From: Alishewanella agri BL06
GTDB lineage: Bacteria > Pseudomonadota > Gammaproteobacteria > Enterobacterales > Alteromonadaceae
Direction of reading: 5' to 3'
DNA length: 64,000 nt
Assembly: GCF_000272005.1 (NCBI RefSeq)
Contig: NZ_AKKU01000011.1
Location: 124,001 to 188,000, forward strand
Shown here: piece after piece, positions 55,272 to 63,622 of the stretch
Numbering within the stretch: position 1 is the stretch's first letter
Layout: the number at the start of each line of letters is the position of its first letter
Position numbers and translations under genes: made by a program
The notes under the pieces: generated by a model
The model's input: only the letters and a program-made list of their open reading frames with translations
Database searches by the model: none
What the model was told of the DNA's origin: nothing

Positions 55272-56498
55272 ATGCAACAGCTCAGCAGCGCAGCGGCAAC
55301 CGCCGTGCCGACGCACACCTATACCCAGGTTAAATGGATGACCTGCCTGATGTTCTTCGTCTTCGCCATGACCACGGATGCCGTGGGGGTGATTATTCCC
55401 GAAGTGGTCAAGCAGTTTGACCTTAGCCTGACGCAAGCAGCCGCCTTTCATTATGTGCCGATGATTTTTATCGGCTTATCCGGTCTATTCCTGGGCCAAC
55501 TGGCCGATCAGCTTGGCCGGAAGAAAATTATTCTGTTTGGCTTACTGATCTATACCCTGGCCTGCTTCGCCTTTGCGCTGGGGCAAAGTTTTTACTTTTA
55601 TAACTTATTGTTGGGGCTATGTGGCCTGAGTATCGGCTTATTTAAAACCGGCGCCCTGGCGCTGATTGGCGATATCAGCCCTAATTCTGCCAGCCATACC
55701 CGGCTGATGAACCGGGTCGAGGGTTTCTTTGGCCTGGGCGCCATCGTTGGCCCGGCCCTGGTGGCAGTGCTGCTGATGTTTGATATGGCCTGGGAGCAGC
55801 TGTATTTTGTGGCCGGCTTTATTTGTGCGCTGTTACTGCTGATTGCCTACCGTATGGACTATCCGCTTTACTCACCACAGCCTAAAGCCTCGATCTGGCA
55901 AACTCTGGCTCTGGTGAAAAATCCTTATGCGCTGGGCTTCTCGCTGGCCATTGCCTGCTATGTCGCAACTGAAGTGGCGGTCTTTGTCTGGTTACCTACT
56001 CTGTTACAGCAATATGAGGGTCAGTGGACCTTACTGGCCGCACATGCCATTACCGTATTCTTTATTTTGCGGACTATCGGCCGCTTTCTGGCGGAATGGT
56101 TACTGACCCGCTTTAGCTGGACCATTCTGCTGGCCTGGTTTAGCAGTGTTATCGCGCTGTGTTTTGTCCTTAGTATGTGGCATGGCGTAGCCTGGGCGCT
56201 GTGGTTGATGCCCTTATCCGGTCTGTTTATGTCGATGATGTACCCGACGCTGAACTCTAAAGGCATCAGCTGTTTCCCACGCAAACAACATGGCGCAGCG
56301 GCAGGCCTGATCCTGGCCTTTACCGCTCTGGCGGCCGCGCTGGGGCCACTACTGATGGGTATAGTCGGTGACTGGTTTGGCGATGTGCGCTACGGCTTTT
56401 ATCTGGCAACCGGCTTTGCGCTACTGCTGGCAGCGGCCATGTGGTGGAATCATCTGTTTAATCCGGCTGAGGCTCAATTACAGGCGATGTCCGACTAG
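55272..56498 (+). CDS. MFS sugar permease, probable sucrose transporter
   Basis: A 408-aa major facilitator with twelve predicted segments. MTCLMFFVFAMTTDAVGVII opens the first helix, and LGQLADQLGRKKIILFGLLI is the loop 2-3 motif of the superfamily. SNMVEGFF-type RLMNRVEGFFGLGAIVGPAL follows in helix 5. Its place in the locus, behind a perfect operator and next to the LacI gene, matches SuxC, the inner-membrane sucrose permease of Xanthomonas. Substrate assignment is inference from context. A terminator follows. Confidence 0.83.
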   Translation: MQQLSSAAATAVPTHTYTQVKWMTCLMFFVFAMTTDAVGVIIPEVVKQFDLSLTQAAAFHYVPMIFIGLSGLFLGQLADQLGRKKIILFGLLIYTLACFAFALGQSFYFYNLLLGLCGLSIGLFKTGALALIGDISPNSASHTRLMNRVEGFFGLGAIVGPALVAVLLMFDMAWEQLYFVAGFICALLLLIAYRMDYPLYSPQPKASIWQTLALVKNPYALGFSLAIACYVATEVAVFVWLPTLLQQYEGQWTLLAAHAITVFFILRTIGRFLAEWLLTRFSWTILLAWFSSVIALCFVLSMWHGVAWALWLMPLSGLFMSMMYPTLNSKGISCFPRKQHGAAAGLILAFTALAAALGPLLMGIVGDWFGDVRYGFYLATGFALLLAAAMWWNHLFNPAEAQLQAMSD

Positions 56499-56528
56499 GG
56501 GCTCTTATTGATTTTCTCTCGTGCTGTT

Positions 56529-56553
56529 GCCCCGCTTTACCGGGGCTTTTTTT
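56529..56553 (+). terminator. Terminator after the MFS permease gene
   Basis: GCCCCG (56529-56534), loop CTTTAC, CGGGGC (56541-56546), then seven T. It ends the repressor/permease section. Confidence 0.88.
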
Positions 56554-56635
56554 ATTGCTAAAGCCAGCACCAAAGTTGCAAGGCTCCCGGCCTTGCAGTA
56601 AGGTAGCGCCGCGCTATGACTCTGATCAGGTAGAT

Positions 56636-57241
56636 ATGATGTCCAGACCCTTTGCTACTATTCTGCTACTTGCCAGCCTGTTTGTTGCGGGTTGCGATCA
56701 ATTTAAAACCCTGACCGAAGCCGAGCAGATCGCGCGCAGCATTCAACAGGAAGTTAAACGTAACGAACGGGGTCTGGATGCGTTGATCGCAGCCGCAGAT
56801 AACACCACCTATGATGGTTTCGCCTGGCGGCGCGGCGAACGGATCCAGATCCGCCAGCGTCTGACTGAGGGGGAACAACAGGGCGAGCTGCAGTTACTGG
56901 CCGAGGCAGAAGCGCCTGAAATCATTGCCACCGCGGTGGCCAATAACCTGCCCAGCTTTAGTATAGTGCGCTATCAGCAAGGCTGGCTGGTGGTGTTTAA
57001 TACCTATCTGACCGAACATTGTCAGGCGGTTTATGCCTATGCCTACCGCGGCCAGTTACCTGAGGTGCCGTCTTGCAGCGAAGAGCGCTTTGCCGAAACG
57101 GCCAATGGCCAGTGCCAAAGTCCGATCACGGCCAATTGGCAGCTATTTAAAGAATGGTTTTTTGCCGAGTCGCTGGTAGCAGAAGGTAACCCCAAATGCA
57201 TCAGCAAAGCCGAACAAGGCTGGCGGGTTAGCGGCAATTAA
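56636..57241 (+). CDS. Predicted lipoprotein of unknown function
   Basis: A 201-aa protein with a lipoprotein signal (MMSRPFATILLLASLFVAGC, lipobox VAGC at Cys20). The frame extends 27 codons upstream across the permease terminator, so the tandem ATG at 56636/56639 is the real start. After the signal there is a helical stretch (LTEAEQIARSIQQEVKRNER) and then a Cys-containing domain with HCQAVYAYAYRGQLPEVPSC and QCQSPITANWQLF. I recognise no family. It has no operator and sits between the permease and the methionine synthase operon. Confidence 0.7.
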   Translation: MMSRPFATILLLASLFVAGCDQFKTLTEAEQIARSIQQEVKRNERGLDALIAAADNTTYDGFAWRRGERIQIRQRLTEGEQQGELQLLAEAEAPEIIATAVANNLPSFSIVRYQQGWLVVFNTYLTEHCQAVYAYAYRGQLPEVPSCSEERFAETANGQCQSPITANWQLFKEWFFAESLVAEGNPKCISKAEQGWRVSGN

Positions 57242-57311
57242 TTCTGCAACCCGAACCGACGCCGCAAAAACGCCCCCCTGCTGTGCTTGAACCGCTATCA
57301 AAGGCGGGACA

Positions 57312-58382
57312 TTAGCGACGCTGTAACTCCTGGCGCAATAACGCCGCTCCGGCGCTAAGCGCAGCTAGCTTTTGCCGGGCAATATGACGCGGCAAAGGTG
57401 CCATACCGCAATTTGTGCATGGATATAGCTTATCAGCATCAACATACTGCAAGGCACTGCGTAAAGTCGCTGCAACCTCGGCAGGCGTTTCAATCTGATG
57501 GTTAGCAACATCAATGGCACCTACCATGACTTTTTTACCTCTTACCAATTCGAGTAACTCCAATGGGACGCGAGAGTTGTGACATTCCAGAGAAACGATA
57601 TCAATATTTGATTCTTTTAACTTTGGTAAGATTTTTTCGTACTGGCGCCATTGCTCACCTAACGTCTTTTTCCATGCTGTGTTGGCCTGAATTCCATAGC
57701 CATAACAAATATGCACCGCGGTTTCACAGCTTAGCCCCTCGATAGCCAGCTCAAGTGCCTCAATGCCCCAATCATTGACGTCGTCAAAAAACACATTGAA
57801 TGCCGGTTCATCAAACTGGATGATATCCACTCCGGCCCCGACTAAATCTCTCGCCTCTTGATTTAAGATGCGGGCAAACTCGAAGGCTAACTGTTTCCGG
57901 CTGTGATAATGCGCATCATACAGCGTATCAATCATTGTCATCGGGCCCGGCAAGGCCCACTTTATGGGTTGACAGGTTTGCTGACGCAAAAAGCGGGCAT
58001 CTTCAACAAAAACAGGAGCTAAGCGTGCTACTGGTCCCACGACTGTCGGGACACTGGCATCATAACGATTACGGATCCGTACTGTCTGACGCTGCTGAAA
58101 ATCAACCCCCGCCAGATGTTCGATAAAGGTGGTGACAAAATGTTGTCTGGTTTGTTCACCGTCACTAACAATATCAATACCCGCTTGCTGCTGCTCCTGT
58201 AACGTAATTCTGAGCGCATCTTGCTGTGCAGTCAGTAAATCATCACCCGTCAATTTCCAGGGCGACCATAAAGTTTCGGGCTCTGCCAGCCAGCCAGGCT
58301 TAGGTAAACTGCCTGCCGTCGAAGTAGGAAACAGAGGTGTTGCTGCAAAATCAGGATTAGCTGCATAGTTTTGGTTCATCAT
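57312..58382 (-). CDS. mesD: Folate-independent methionine synthase core protein MesD
   Basis: A 356-aa protein of the cobalamin-independent MetE C-terminal type, lacking the folate-binding N-terminal half. The zinc ligands line up with MetE: His and Cys in AVHICYGYG, Glu in IVSLECHNSR and Cys in PCTNCGMAPL. Its partner MesX (DUF1852) is directly upstream, the arrangement described for MesD, which makes methionine from homocysteine with an unknown methyl donor and needs MesX. The start is the ATG overlapping the mesX stop (TAATG), with GGAG 5 bases before it. A LysR gene is divergent from the pair. Confidence 0.87.
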   Translation of the reverse strand: MMNQNYAANPDFAATPLFPTSTAGSLPKPGWLAEPETLWSPWKLTGDDLLTAQQDALRITLQEQQQAGIDIVSDGEQTRQHFVTTFIEHLAGVDFQQRQTVRIRNRYDASVPTVVGPVARLAPVFVEDARFLRQQTCQPIKWALPGPMTMIDTLYDAHYHSRKQLAFEFARILNQEARDLVGAGVDIIQFDEPAFNVFFDDVNDWGIEALELAIEGLSCETAVHICYGYGIQANTAWKKTLGEQWRQYEKILPKLKESNIDIVSLECHNSRVPLELLELVRGKKVMVGAIDVANHQIETPAEVAATLRSALQYVDADKLYPCTNCGMAPLPRHIARQKLAALSAGAALLRQELQRR

Positions 58383-59371
58383 TAACACTCCACCTGCGTC
58401 ACCCACTGCGCCAAAGTCTGCTGATAGGGTTTCAGCAGATGCTGTTCGACATAATGCCCCTGACTTAATGCCAACGCGCGCCGTTCATCGCGGTCATACT
58501 CGACTGAGGTCGACACATACGCGTTGGATGCTAATCGTGGGCAGTAGCTGACATCGGCTCTGCGAAGCGCATTATAAATTTCCGGCCGGTAAATTTTTTG
58601 GAAGGTTTCCATAGTACTGATGGTGCTGGCTAACTCCAAGTTGGTGTAATCGTTAAGTAAGTCACCAAAGAAATAAAACGCCAGTGGTGCCACACTTTGC
58701 TCGGGCATAAAATAGCGTACCTGCAGCCCCATTTTTTGGAAATACTGCTCGGTTAACGATGGTTCTGTTGGCACATACTCTACTCCCAGTATGGGGTGTT
58801 GATTACCATTTCGCTGATATACTTTGTTTTCAGATACGCTGATGCAAATCACCGGTAACTTAGAAAAATGCCGCTGGTAAGCCTCAGAACGTACAAAGTG
58901 TTGAAACAGCTGGCCGTGTAACTCACCAAAATGTTCAGGCACCTGAAACGTTGGCCGATCTTTGTTGTGCTGCGCCAGTAAAACGCTAAAGTCATAGTCT
59001 CGAATATAGGACGAAAAATTATTCCCCACTACGCCGTCAAATCGTTGCTGTCGCAGGTTGTCGACGATCTGTGTTTTCAGCACTTCGATGGCAGGAAACG
59101 CCGGACCAATGCCTGCGATATGCAAATCAACGGAAACGATTTCAAGCTCAACACGGTAACGATCGGCGTGTGGATTGTCCCAGTTCACCAACGAGTTAAA
59201 GCGCTGATTAATCATATCTAAAGCGGTTCGCAGATTCTGCTTACGTCCCGGGCCTCTGGCTAAATTGGCAAAGTTCGTTGTTAAGCGTGTATTGGCTGCT
59301 GGCTGATAATCGTCATCAAATGTAATAGTTCGGATACTGTAGCTTAGTGCGGGGTTACGCATGATGTTCAC
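58382..59371 (-). CDS. mesX: MesX (DUF1852), partner of methionine synthase MesD
   Basis: A 329-aa protein of the DUF1852 family. YSIRTITFDDDYQPAANTRL at the start, FANLARGPGRKQNLRTALDM and VEYDRDERRALALSQGHYVE near the end are characteristic. MesX is required with MesD for folate-independent methionine synthesis in Acinetobacter; its chemistry is unresolved and may involve oxygen. The stop overlaps the mesD ATG, so the two are coupled. A LysR gene is divergent, with a palindrome between them. Confidence 0.87.
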   Translation of the reverse strand: MNIMRNPALSYSIRTITFDDDYQPAANTRLTTNFANLARGPGRKQNLRTALDMINQRFNSLVNWDNPHADRYRVELEIVSVDLHIAGIGPAFPAIEVLKTQIVDNLRQQRFDGVVGNNFSSYIRDYDFSVLLAQHNKDRPTFQVPEHFGELHGQLFQHFVRSEAYQRHFSKLPVICISVSENKVYQRNGNQHPILGVEYVPTEPSLTEQYFQKMGLQVRYFMPEQSVAPLAFYFFGDLLNDYTNLELASTISTMETFQKIYRPEIYNALRRADVSYCPRLASNAYVSTSVEYDRDERRALALSQGHYVEQHLLKPYQQTLAQWVTQVEC

Positions 59372-59433
59372 CTTAGCTTTGCGGAAACTCTTAATAGATG
59401 TTTAGATGTCTGCAATGCTAAACGTGGTTATTG

Positions 59434-59458
59434 ATGAAGAAAAATGGTATTTTTTCAT
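59434..59458. promoter_or_regulatory. Candidate LysR operator between mesX and its regulator
   Basis: A 25-base imperfect palindrome with outer arms ATGAA and TTCAT (9 of 12 pairs symmetric). TGAA/TTCA half sites recall MetR boxes (TGAA-N5-TTCA), but the spacing here is wider. It lies 63 bases from the mesX ATG and 25 bases from the LysR ATG. Confidence 0.4.
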
Positions 59459-59482
59459 TAAACCATGAAAGGAAATCATCAT

Positions 59483-60373
59483 ATGCTGGAACGACATCAC
59501 CTTGCTATCGTCAGGGCCGTTGAGCAACAAGGCTCATTAACCGCAGCCGCCAGCAAGCTTTGCCTTACGCAATCGGCGCTGAGTCACACAATGCGGAAAC
59601 TGGAACAACAACTCGGTACATCCATTTGGTTACGTGAAGGCCGCCGCCTTAAGCTCACGCAAGCCGGACAATATCTCTTAGCCGTAGCAAATCGTGTGTT
59701 ACCACAGCTGGAACACGCACAACAACGACTGTCCCAATTTGCCAGTGGCGAACGAGGTACATTACGCATCGGTATGGAGTGCCACCCTTGTTATCAATGG
59801 CTTCTGAAATTAGTGAAACCCTTCTTGGCAGCTTGGCCGGCAGTGGATGTCGACGTGAAGCAAAAATTTCAGTTTGGTGGTATTGGGGCTTTATTTGGAT
59901 TTGAAATTGACCTGCTGGTAACGCCAGATCCTCTTTTTAAACCAGGCCTCTATTACCAACCGGTGTTTGCCTATGAGCAAGTACTGGTGCTATCAACGCA
60001 GCATCGCTTGGCTAATGCAACCCGAATCATGCCTTCTGATCTCAGTCAGGAGATATTGATAACCTATCCGGTCAGTACCGATCGTCTGGACATTTTTAGC
60101 CAGTTCCTGACGCCCGCCGGTATTGCGCCGAAGAAACATAAGACCATTGAAGACACCGATATCCTGCTACAAATGGTGGCAAGTAATCGCGGTGTTGCCG
60201 CACTTCCTCGTTGGTTAGCGGAGGAGTCCGCAACACAGTACGCCATCCGCAGTGTGCGACTTGGCGAGAACGGCATTCACAAACACATATATCTGGGTGT
60301 GCGGGAAACCGATCTTGATGTGGATTACCTGCAAAGTTTTATTGCTATGGCTAAAGCATACAGCAACCTTTAA
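59483..60373 (+). CDS. LysR family regulator, MetR-like
   Basis: A 296-aa LysR regulator. MLERHHLAIVRAVEQQGSLT followed by AAASKLCLTQSALSHTMRKL is the helix-turn-helix, closely resembling MetR. The effector domain carries RIGMECHPCYQWLLKLVKPF, also MetR-like. The start at ATG 59483 has AGGA 9 bases upstream; the earlier in-frame ATG (59465) is less suited. It is divergent from mesX-mesD, so it probably activates them according to homocysteine or methionine status, as MetR does for metE. Confidence 0.86.
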   Translation: MLERHHLAIVRAVEQQGSLTAAASKLCLTQSALSHTMRKLEQQLGTSIWLREGRRLKLTQAGQYLLAVANRVLPQLEHAQQRLSQFASGERGTLRIGMECHPCYQWLLKLVKPFLAAWPAVDVDVKQKFQFGGIGALFGFEIDLLVTPDPLFKPGLYYQPVFAYEQVLVLSTQHRLANATRIMPSDLSQEILITYPVSTDRLDIFSQFLTPAGIAPKKHKTIEDTDILLQMVASNRGVAALPRWLAEESATQYAIRSVRLGENGIHKHIYLGVRETDLDVDYLQSFIAMAKAYSNL

Positions 60374-60499
60374 CAAGCGCTGCCGAAGTCAGATAAAGCC
60401 TTTCAAACTTAACCCGCTCAGGCGAACAAAAGTGGTGATATCGTCTTTCAAACACCATGGGGCAGCGCAATTTATGCGGAAGCCCCCTTATAACACAGT

Positions 60500-62425
60500 T
60501 TACAACGCCGTTAACCACAGTACCTGATAAGGCTGCAGCTCAAGCCGGGCGCCCTGATATAGGTTACCGCTTAACTCATCCCGCCACTGGCTACCGGCCG
60601 GCATCGCCAGCGTCTGACTATGTTCGCTAAAATTGACCACACACAGCAAACTTTGCTGATCCTGATAACGACGATAGCTAAACAGATGTGGATTGGCACT
60701 GGCCAGAATTTCGGTTTTGCCCTGCCCCAGCAGCGGCAAGCGCCGCCTTACGCCCAGCAGCTGCTGCAGTTGCTGGTAAATTTTACCGGACAGCTTAGTA
60801 TTGTCGGTGGCGCTTTCAAGTTGCTGCTCGTTAACTGCCACCCGGTTCACCCAGCGGCTGTCGTCTTTTTTCGCTGCATCCTGCTGATAGCTGTAATCAT
60901 TTAACAGGCCCAGCTCATCGCCCATATACAGCAGCGGCAAACCGCCGATACTCAGGATCACGCTATTAAGCAGGTAAATACGGGCCAACGCATGCTGTAA
61001 ATGGGCGTTATTACCGGTTTTCAGAGCCTGCTCAACACCGGTTAATGACGCCAGCATGCCAGCGACGCGGCAATCGCCGGTTTGCGGATTTTGCTGAAAC
61101 GGCACCCCGCTGGCAAAGCTGCCGGCAAATTGCCCGGTATAGAACTGATTTAAAAACTGCCGGTGATGCTCGGGGTTAATCCCCAGCTGCCAGGCAACAT
61201 TGTCGTCAAAGGTCCAGCCGATATCATCATGGCAGCGGATATAGTTAACCCAGCTACAATGCGGGTCAATGGCAAAGCGTCGCTGTAACGACTCGGTCAG
61301 CAAACGGGTTTTACGGGTCGCCAGACTATTCCACAGTAAAGCCATTAACAGCGGGTTATATGACAGCTGACATTCCTCCGGGGCGATATATTTTACCACC
61401 TCATCCGGATGCACTATGGCTTCTGATTTAAACTGCAGCGCCGGTGCCGCTAGCCGTGCCACCTGATTAAAGGCGCGGATCAAGGTGTGTGCCAACGGCA
61501 GGTTTTCGCAGTTAGTGCCGGCCTCTTTCCAGACAAAGGCTAATGCATCCAGGCGCAGTACGGCAGCACCCTGATTGGCCAAAAATAGCATTTCTTCCGC
61601 CATCGCATTAAATACCGCCGGGTTAGCGTAATTCAGATCCCACTGGAAACTGTTAAAGGTGGTCCAGACCCAGCGCCCGGAATTGGCTTCCCGCGTAAAA
61701 CAACCGCGGCGGATTTCCGGAAAAATTTCCCGTAAATAAGGCGCATAGCGATCGCGTTCGGCTTCATCAAAAAAGAAATAATAATCCTGATACTCAGAGT
61801 CGCCCGCTTTGGCTTTTTGCGCCCAGCGGTGCTCATCTGAGGTATGGTTAAACACAAAATCCAGCACCGGCCTGATGCCATGCTGATGCAGCGACTGCAT
61901 CAGATCTGCCAGCTCAGTCATAGTGCCCAGCTTAGGCATGGTGGCGCGGTAATCTGATACCGCATAGCCGCCATCGCTATTTGGCTCGGGCGCTTTAAAC
62001 AGCGGCATCAGATGCAGATAATTAATCCCGGTTTGCTGTAAATACTGAATACGCTGCTTTAACCCCTGAAAATCGCCGGCAAACAGATCGACATAACAGG
62101 CCGAGCCAAGCGCCTGCTCCGATTGATGCCAATCTTGCGGCGCAGCATCTTCGGCCAGCAGATAATCCGGCCGCTGCGCTATCGCTTTGGCCAGAATTTT
62201 TAGCAGCTGCTCCAAATGATAATAGGCGTCAAAGCGTGCGCCATAAAGCGGCAGATACAGTGCCAGCAACGCCGGTAACTGCTGTCGTAAGCGCTCTGCC
62301 AGCAGCGGCCAGCGCCCCTTCGCCAGCGTTTTTAGCGACGAACTATAACGTTTAAGTAAAATATCAGAAAAATGCGCTAATTGTGCAGGATCAGCTGTCA
62401 TGGAGCGGGTCAGATACTGTGGCAT
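60500..62425 (-). CDS. Amylosucrase (GH13 subfamily 4)
   Basis: A 641-aa glucosyltransferase that splits sucrose, building alpha-1,4-glucan and releasing fructose. Long blocks match Neisseria amylosucrase: CYVDLFAGDFQGLKQRIQYL, YLHLMPLFKAPEPNSDGGYA, WVWTTFNSFQWDLNYANP. The catalytic residues are the Asp in VLRLDALAFVWKEAGT, the Glu in FKSEAIVHPDEV and the Asp pair in RCHDDIGWTF. It lacks a signal peptide and acts in the cytosol. It is divergent from fructokinase, which would take the fructose. The start is ATG 62425, two codons after a TTG. An operator-like palindrome lies within its first 30 codons. Confidence 0.94.
   Translation of the reverse strand: MPQYLTRSMTADPAQLAHFSDILLKRYSSSLKTLAKGRWPLLAERLRQQLPALLALYLPLYGARFDAYYHLEQLLKILAKAIAQRPDYLLAEDAAPQDWHQSEQALGSACYVDLFAGDFQGLKQRIQYLQQTGINYLHLMPLFKAPEPNSDGGYAVSDYRATMPKLGTMTELADLMQSLHQHGIRPVLDFVFNHTSDEHRWAQKAKAGDSEYQDYYFFFDEAERDRYAPYLREIFPEIRRGCFTREANSGRWVWTTFNSFQWDLNYANPAVFNAMAEEMLFLANQGAAVLRLDALAFVWKEAGTNCENLPLAHTLIRAFNQVARLAAPALQFKSEAIVHPDEVVKYIAPEECQLSYNPLLMALLWNSLATRKTRLLTESLQRRFAIDPHCSWVNYIRCHDDIGWTFDDNVAWQLGINPEHHRQFLNQFYTGQFAGSFASGVPFQQNPQTGDCRVAGMLASLTGVEQALKTGNNAHLQHALARIYLLNSVILSIGGLPLLYMGDELGLLNDYSYQQDAAKKDDSRWVNRVAVNEQQLESATDNTKLSGKIYQQLQQLLGVRRRLPLLGQGKTEILASANPHLFSYRRYQDQQSLLCVVNFSEHSQTLAMPAGSQWRDELSGNLYQGARLELQPYQVLWLTAL
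62343..62356. promoter_or_regulatory. Possible intragenic operator in the amylosucrase gene
   Basis: CTATAACGTTTAAG matches the regulon palindrome CTTAAACGTTTAAG at 12 of 14 positions. It lies about 70-83 bases inside the coding sequence and might serve as a roadblock or a partner site for the intergenic operator. It could also be a chance match forced by the codons. Confidence 0.35.
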
Positions 62426-62558
62426 AAGCAAGGGTCCAAACCAAAGTTTTATCCGCTATCTTTGCTTTATTTTTGCTGCATTGCAAGCCTTTGCTAAAAA
62501 TTTAAGCAATTTTAGCCAGCGTCTAATTTACAACAGCTGGCGAATAGGCTAGCTTAAG

Positions 62559-62572
62559 CTTAAACATTTAAG
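62559..62572. promoter_or_regulatory. LacI-type operator between amylosucrase and fructokinase
   Basis: CTTAAACATTTAAG matches the regulon palindrome at 13 of 14 positions. It lies 21 bases before the fructokinase ATG and 133 bases before the amylosucrase start, so it could control both divergent genes. Confidence 0.62.
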
Positions 62573-62593
62573 TTAATCTTCACAGGTACCCTA

Positions 62594-63541
62594 ATGTCGC
62601 TACCAGTCTATTGTTTTGGCGAAGTCTTAATTGACTTCTTACAGGATCCGCAACAAGCCGGTGTCTTTCGCCGCTTCGCTGGCGGCGCACCGGCGAATGT
62701 CGCTGTAGCCGTAGCGAAACTGGGTGGCGATGGCCGCTTTGTCGGCATGCTGGGGGCCGATATGTTCGGGGATTTTCTGCAAGCCGAGCTGGAACATTAT
62801 GGCGTTAATGTCAGCGCCTGCGCGCGCACGGCAGAGGCAAAAACCGCGCTGGCCTTTGTCGCGCTCAATGCCGACGGCGATCGCAGCTTTTCATTTTACC
62901 GGCCACCGGCAGCAGATTTGTTGTATCGGCTCAGCCATTTGCCGGTGGATTTCTGGCAGCAGCGATCTATTTTGCACTTATGCTCAAATAGCCTGACCGA
63001 TAGCGCCATTGCCGATACCAGCCTGGCGCTGTTAGCCGAGGCCAAACGCCACGGCTGGTTAATTTCTATCGATGCCAATTTGCGGCATAACCTCTGGCCA
63101 ACCGGGCTAGCCGACCGCGAGCTGGTGCAACAACTGCTACAACAGGCTGACATCATTAAACTCAGTGACGATGAACTGCGTTATCTGGCCGCGGATGGCG
63201 ATGAGCAAAGCTGGTTAAGCGCGTTAAATGCGCACAAGCAGCGCTGGATAGTGGTTACCGCTGGGAGTGAAGCTGTACAGAGTTATAGCAAACTTAACCT
63301 GAGCATACCGGTGCCGCCGGTAAAAGTGGTCGACACCACTGCCGCCGGCGACGCCTTTGTCGGTGCCTGGTTATATCAGCTTAGCCAAACTCTTATCTAT
63401 CAAGACTGGCAAAGTCTATTGGCCGATCAGGTGTTACAGCAGCTGATATTACAAAAAGCCATTAAAGCCGGCTCCCTTACCTGTCAGCATTTTGGGGCCT
63501 TTACTGCCCTGCCCACCCGCTTTGAATGGGATGCTGGTTAG
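62594..63541 (+). CDS. scrK: Fructokinase, PfkB family
   Basis: A 315-aa sugar kinase of the ribokinase/PfkB fold. The N-terminal signature FGEVLIDF and RRFAGGAPANVAVAVAKLGG is followed by the GMLGADMFGDFL block. The C-terminal ATP-site motif VDTTAAGDAFVGAWLYQL carries the catalytic Asp. With amylosucrase next door releasing fructose, phosphorylation to fructose 6-phosphate is the natural role; other PfkB sugars are not excluded by sequence alone. The LacI-type operator is 21 bases upstream, and a bidirectional terminator follows. Confidence 0.88.
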   Translation: MSLPVYCFGEVLIDFLQDPQQAGVFRRFAGGAPANVAVAVAKLGGDGRFVGMLGADMFGDFLQAELEHYGVNVSACARTAEAKTALAFVALNADGDRSFSFYRPPAADLLYRLSHLPVDFWQQRSILHLCSNSLTDSAIADTSLALLAEAKRHGWLISIDANLRHNLWPTGLADRELVQQLLQQADIIKLSDDELRYLAADGDEQSWLSALNAHKQRWIVVTAGSEAVQSYSKLNLSIPVPPVKVVDTTAAGDAFVGAWLYQLSQTLIYQDWQSLLADQVLQQLILQKAIKAGSLTCQHFGAFTALPTRFEWDAG

Positions 63542-63582
63542 TCGTAGCAAATCGGCCTTGCTGGTCAGAGCGCAGGCATAAA

Positions 63583-63607
63583 AAAGGGCTGTCATTAACA
63601 GCCCTTT
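63583..63607. terminator. Bidirectional terminator after fructokinase
   Basis: AAAGGGCTGT (63583-63592), loop CATTA, ACAGCCCTTT (63598-63607). An A run precedes the left arm, so the same stem could stop the convergent partial gene. Confidence 0.85.
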
Positions 63608-63622
63608 CGTTTCTAATGCAGG

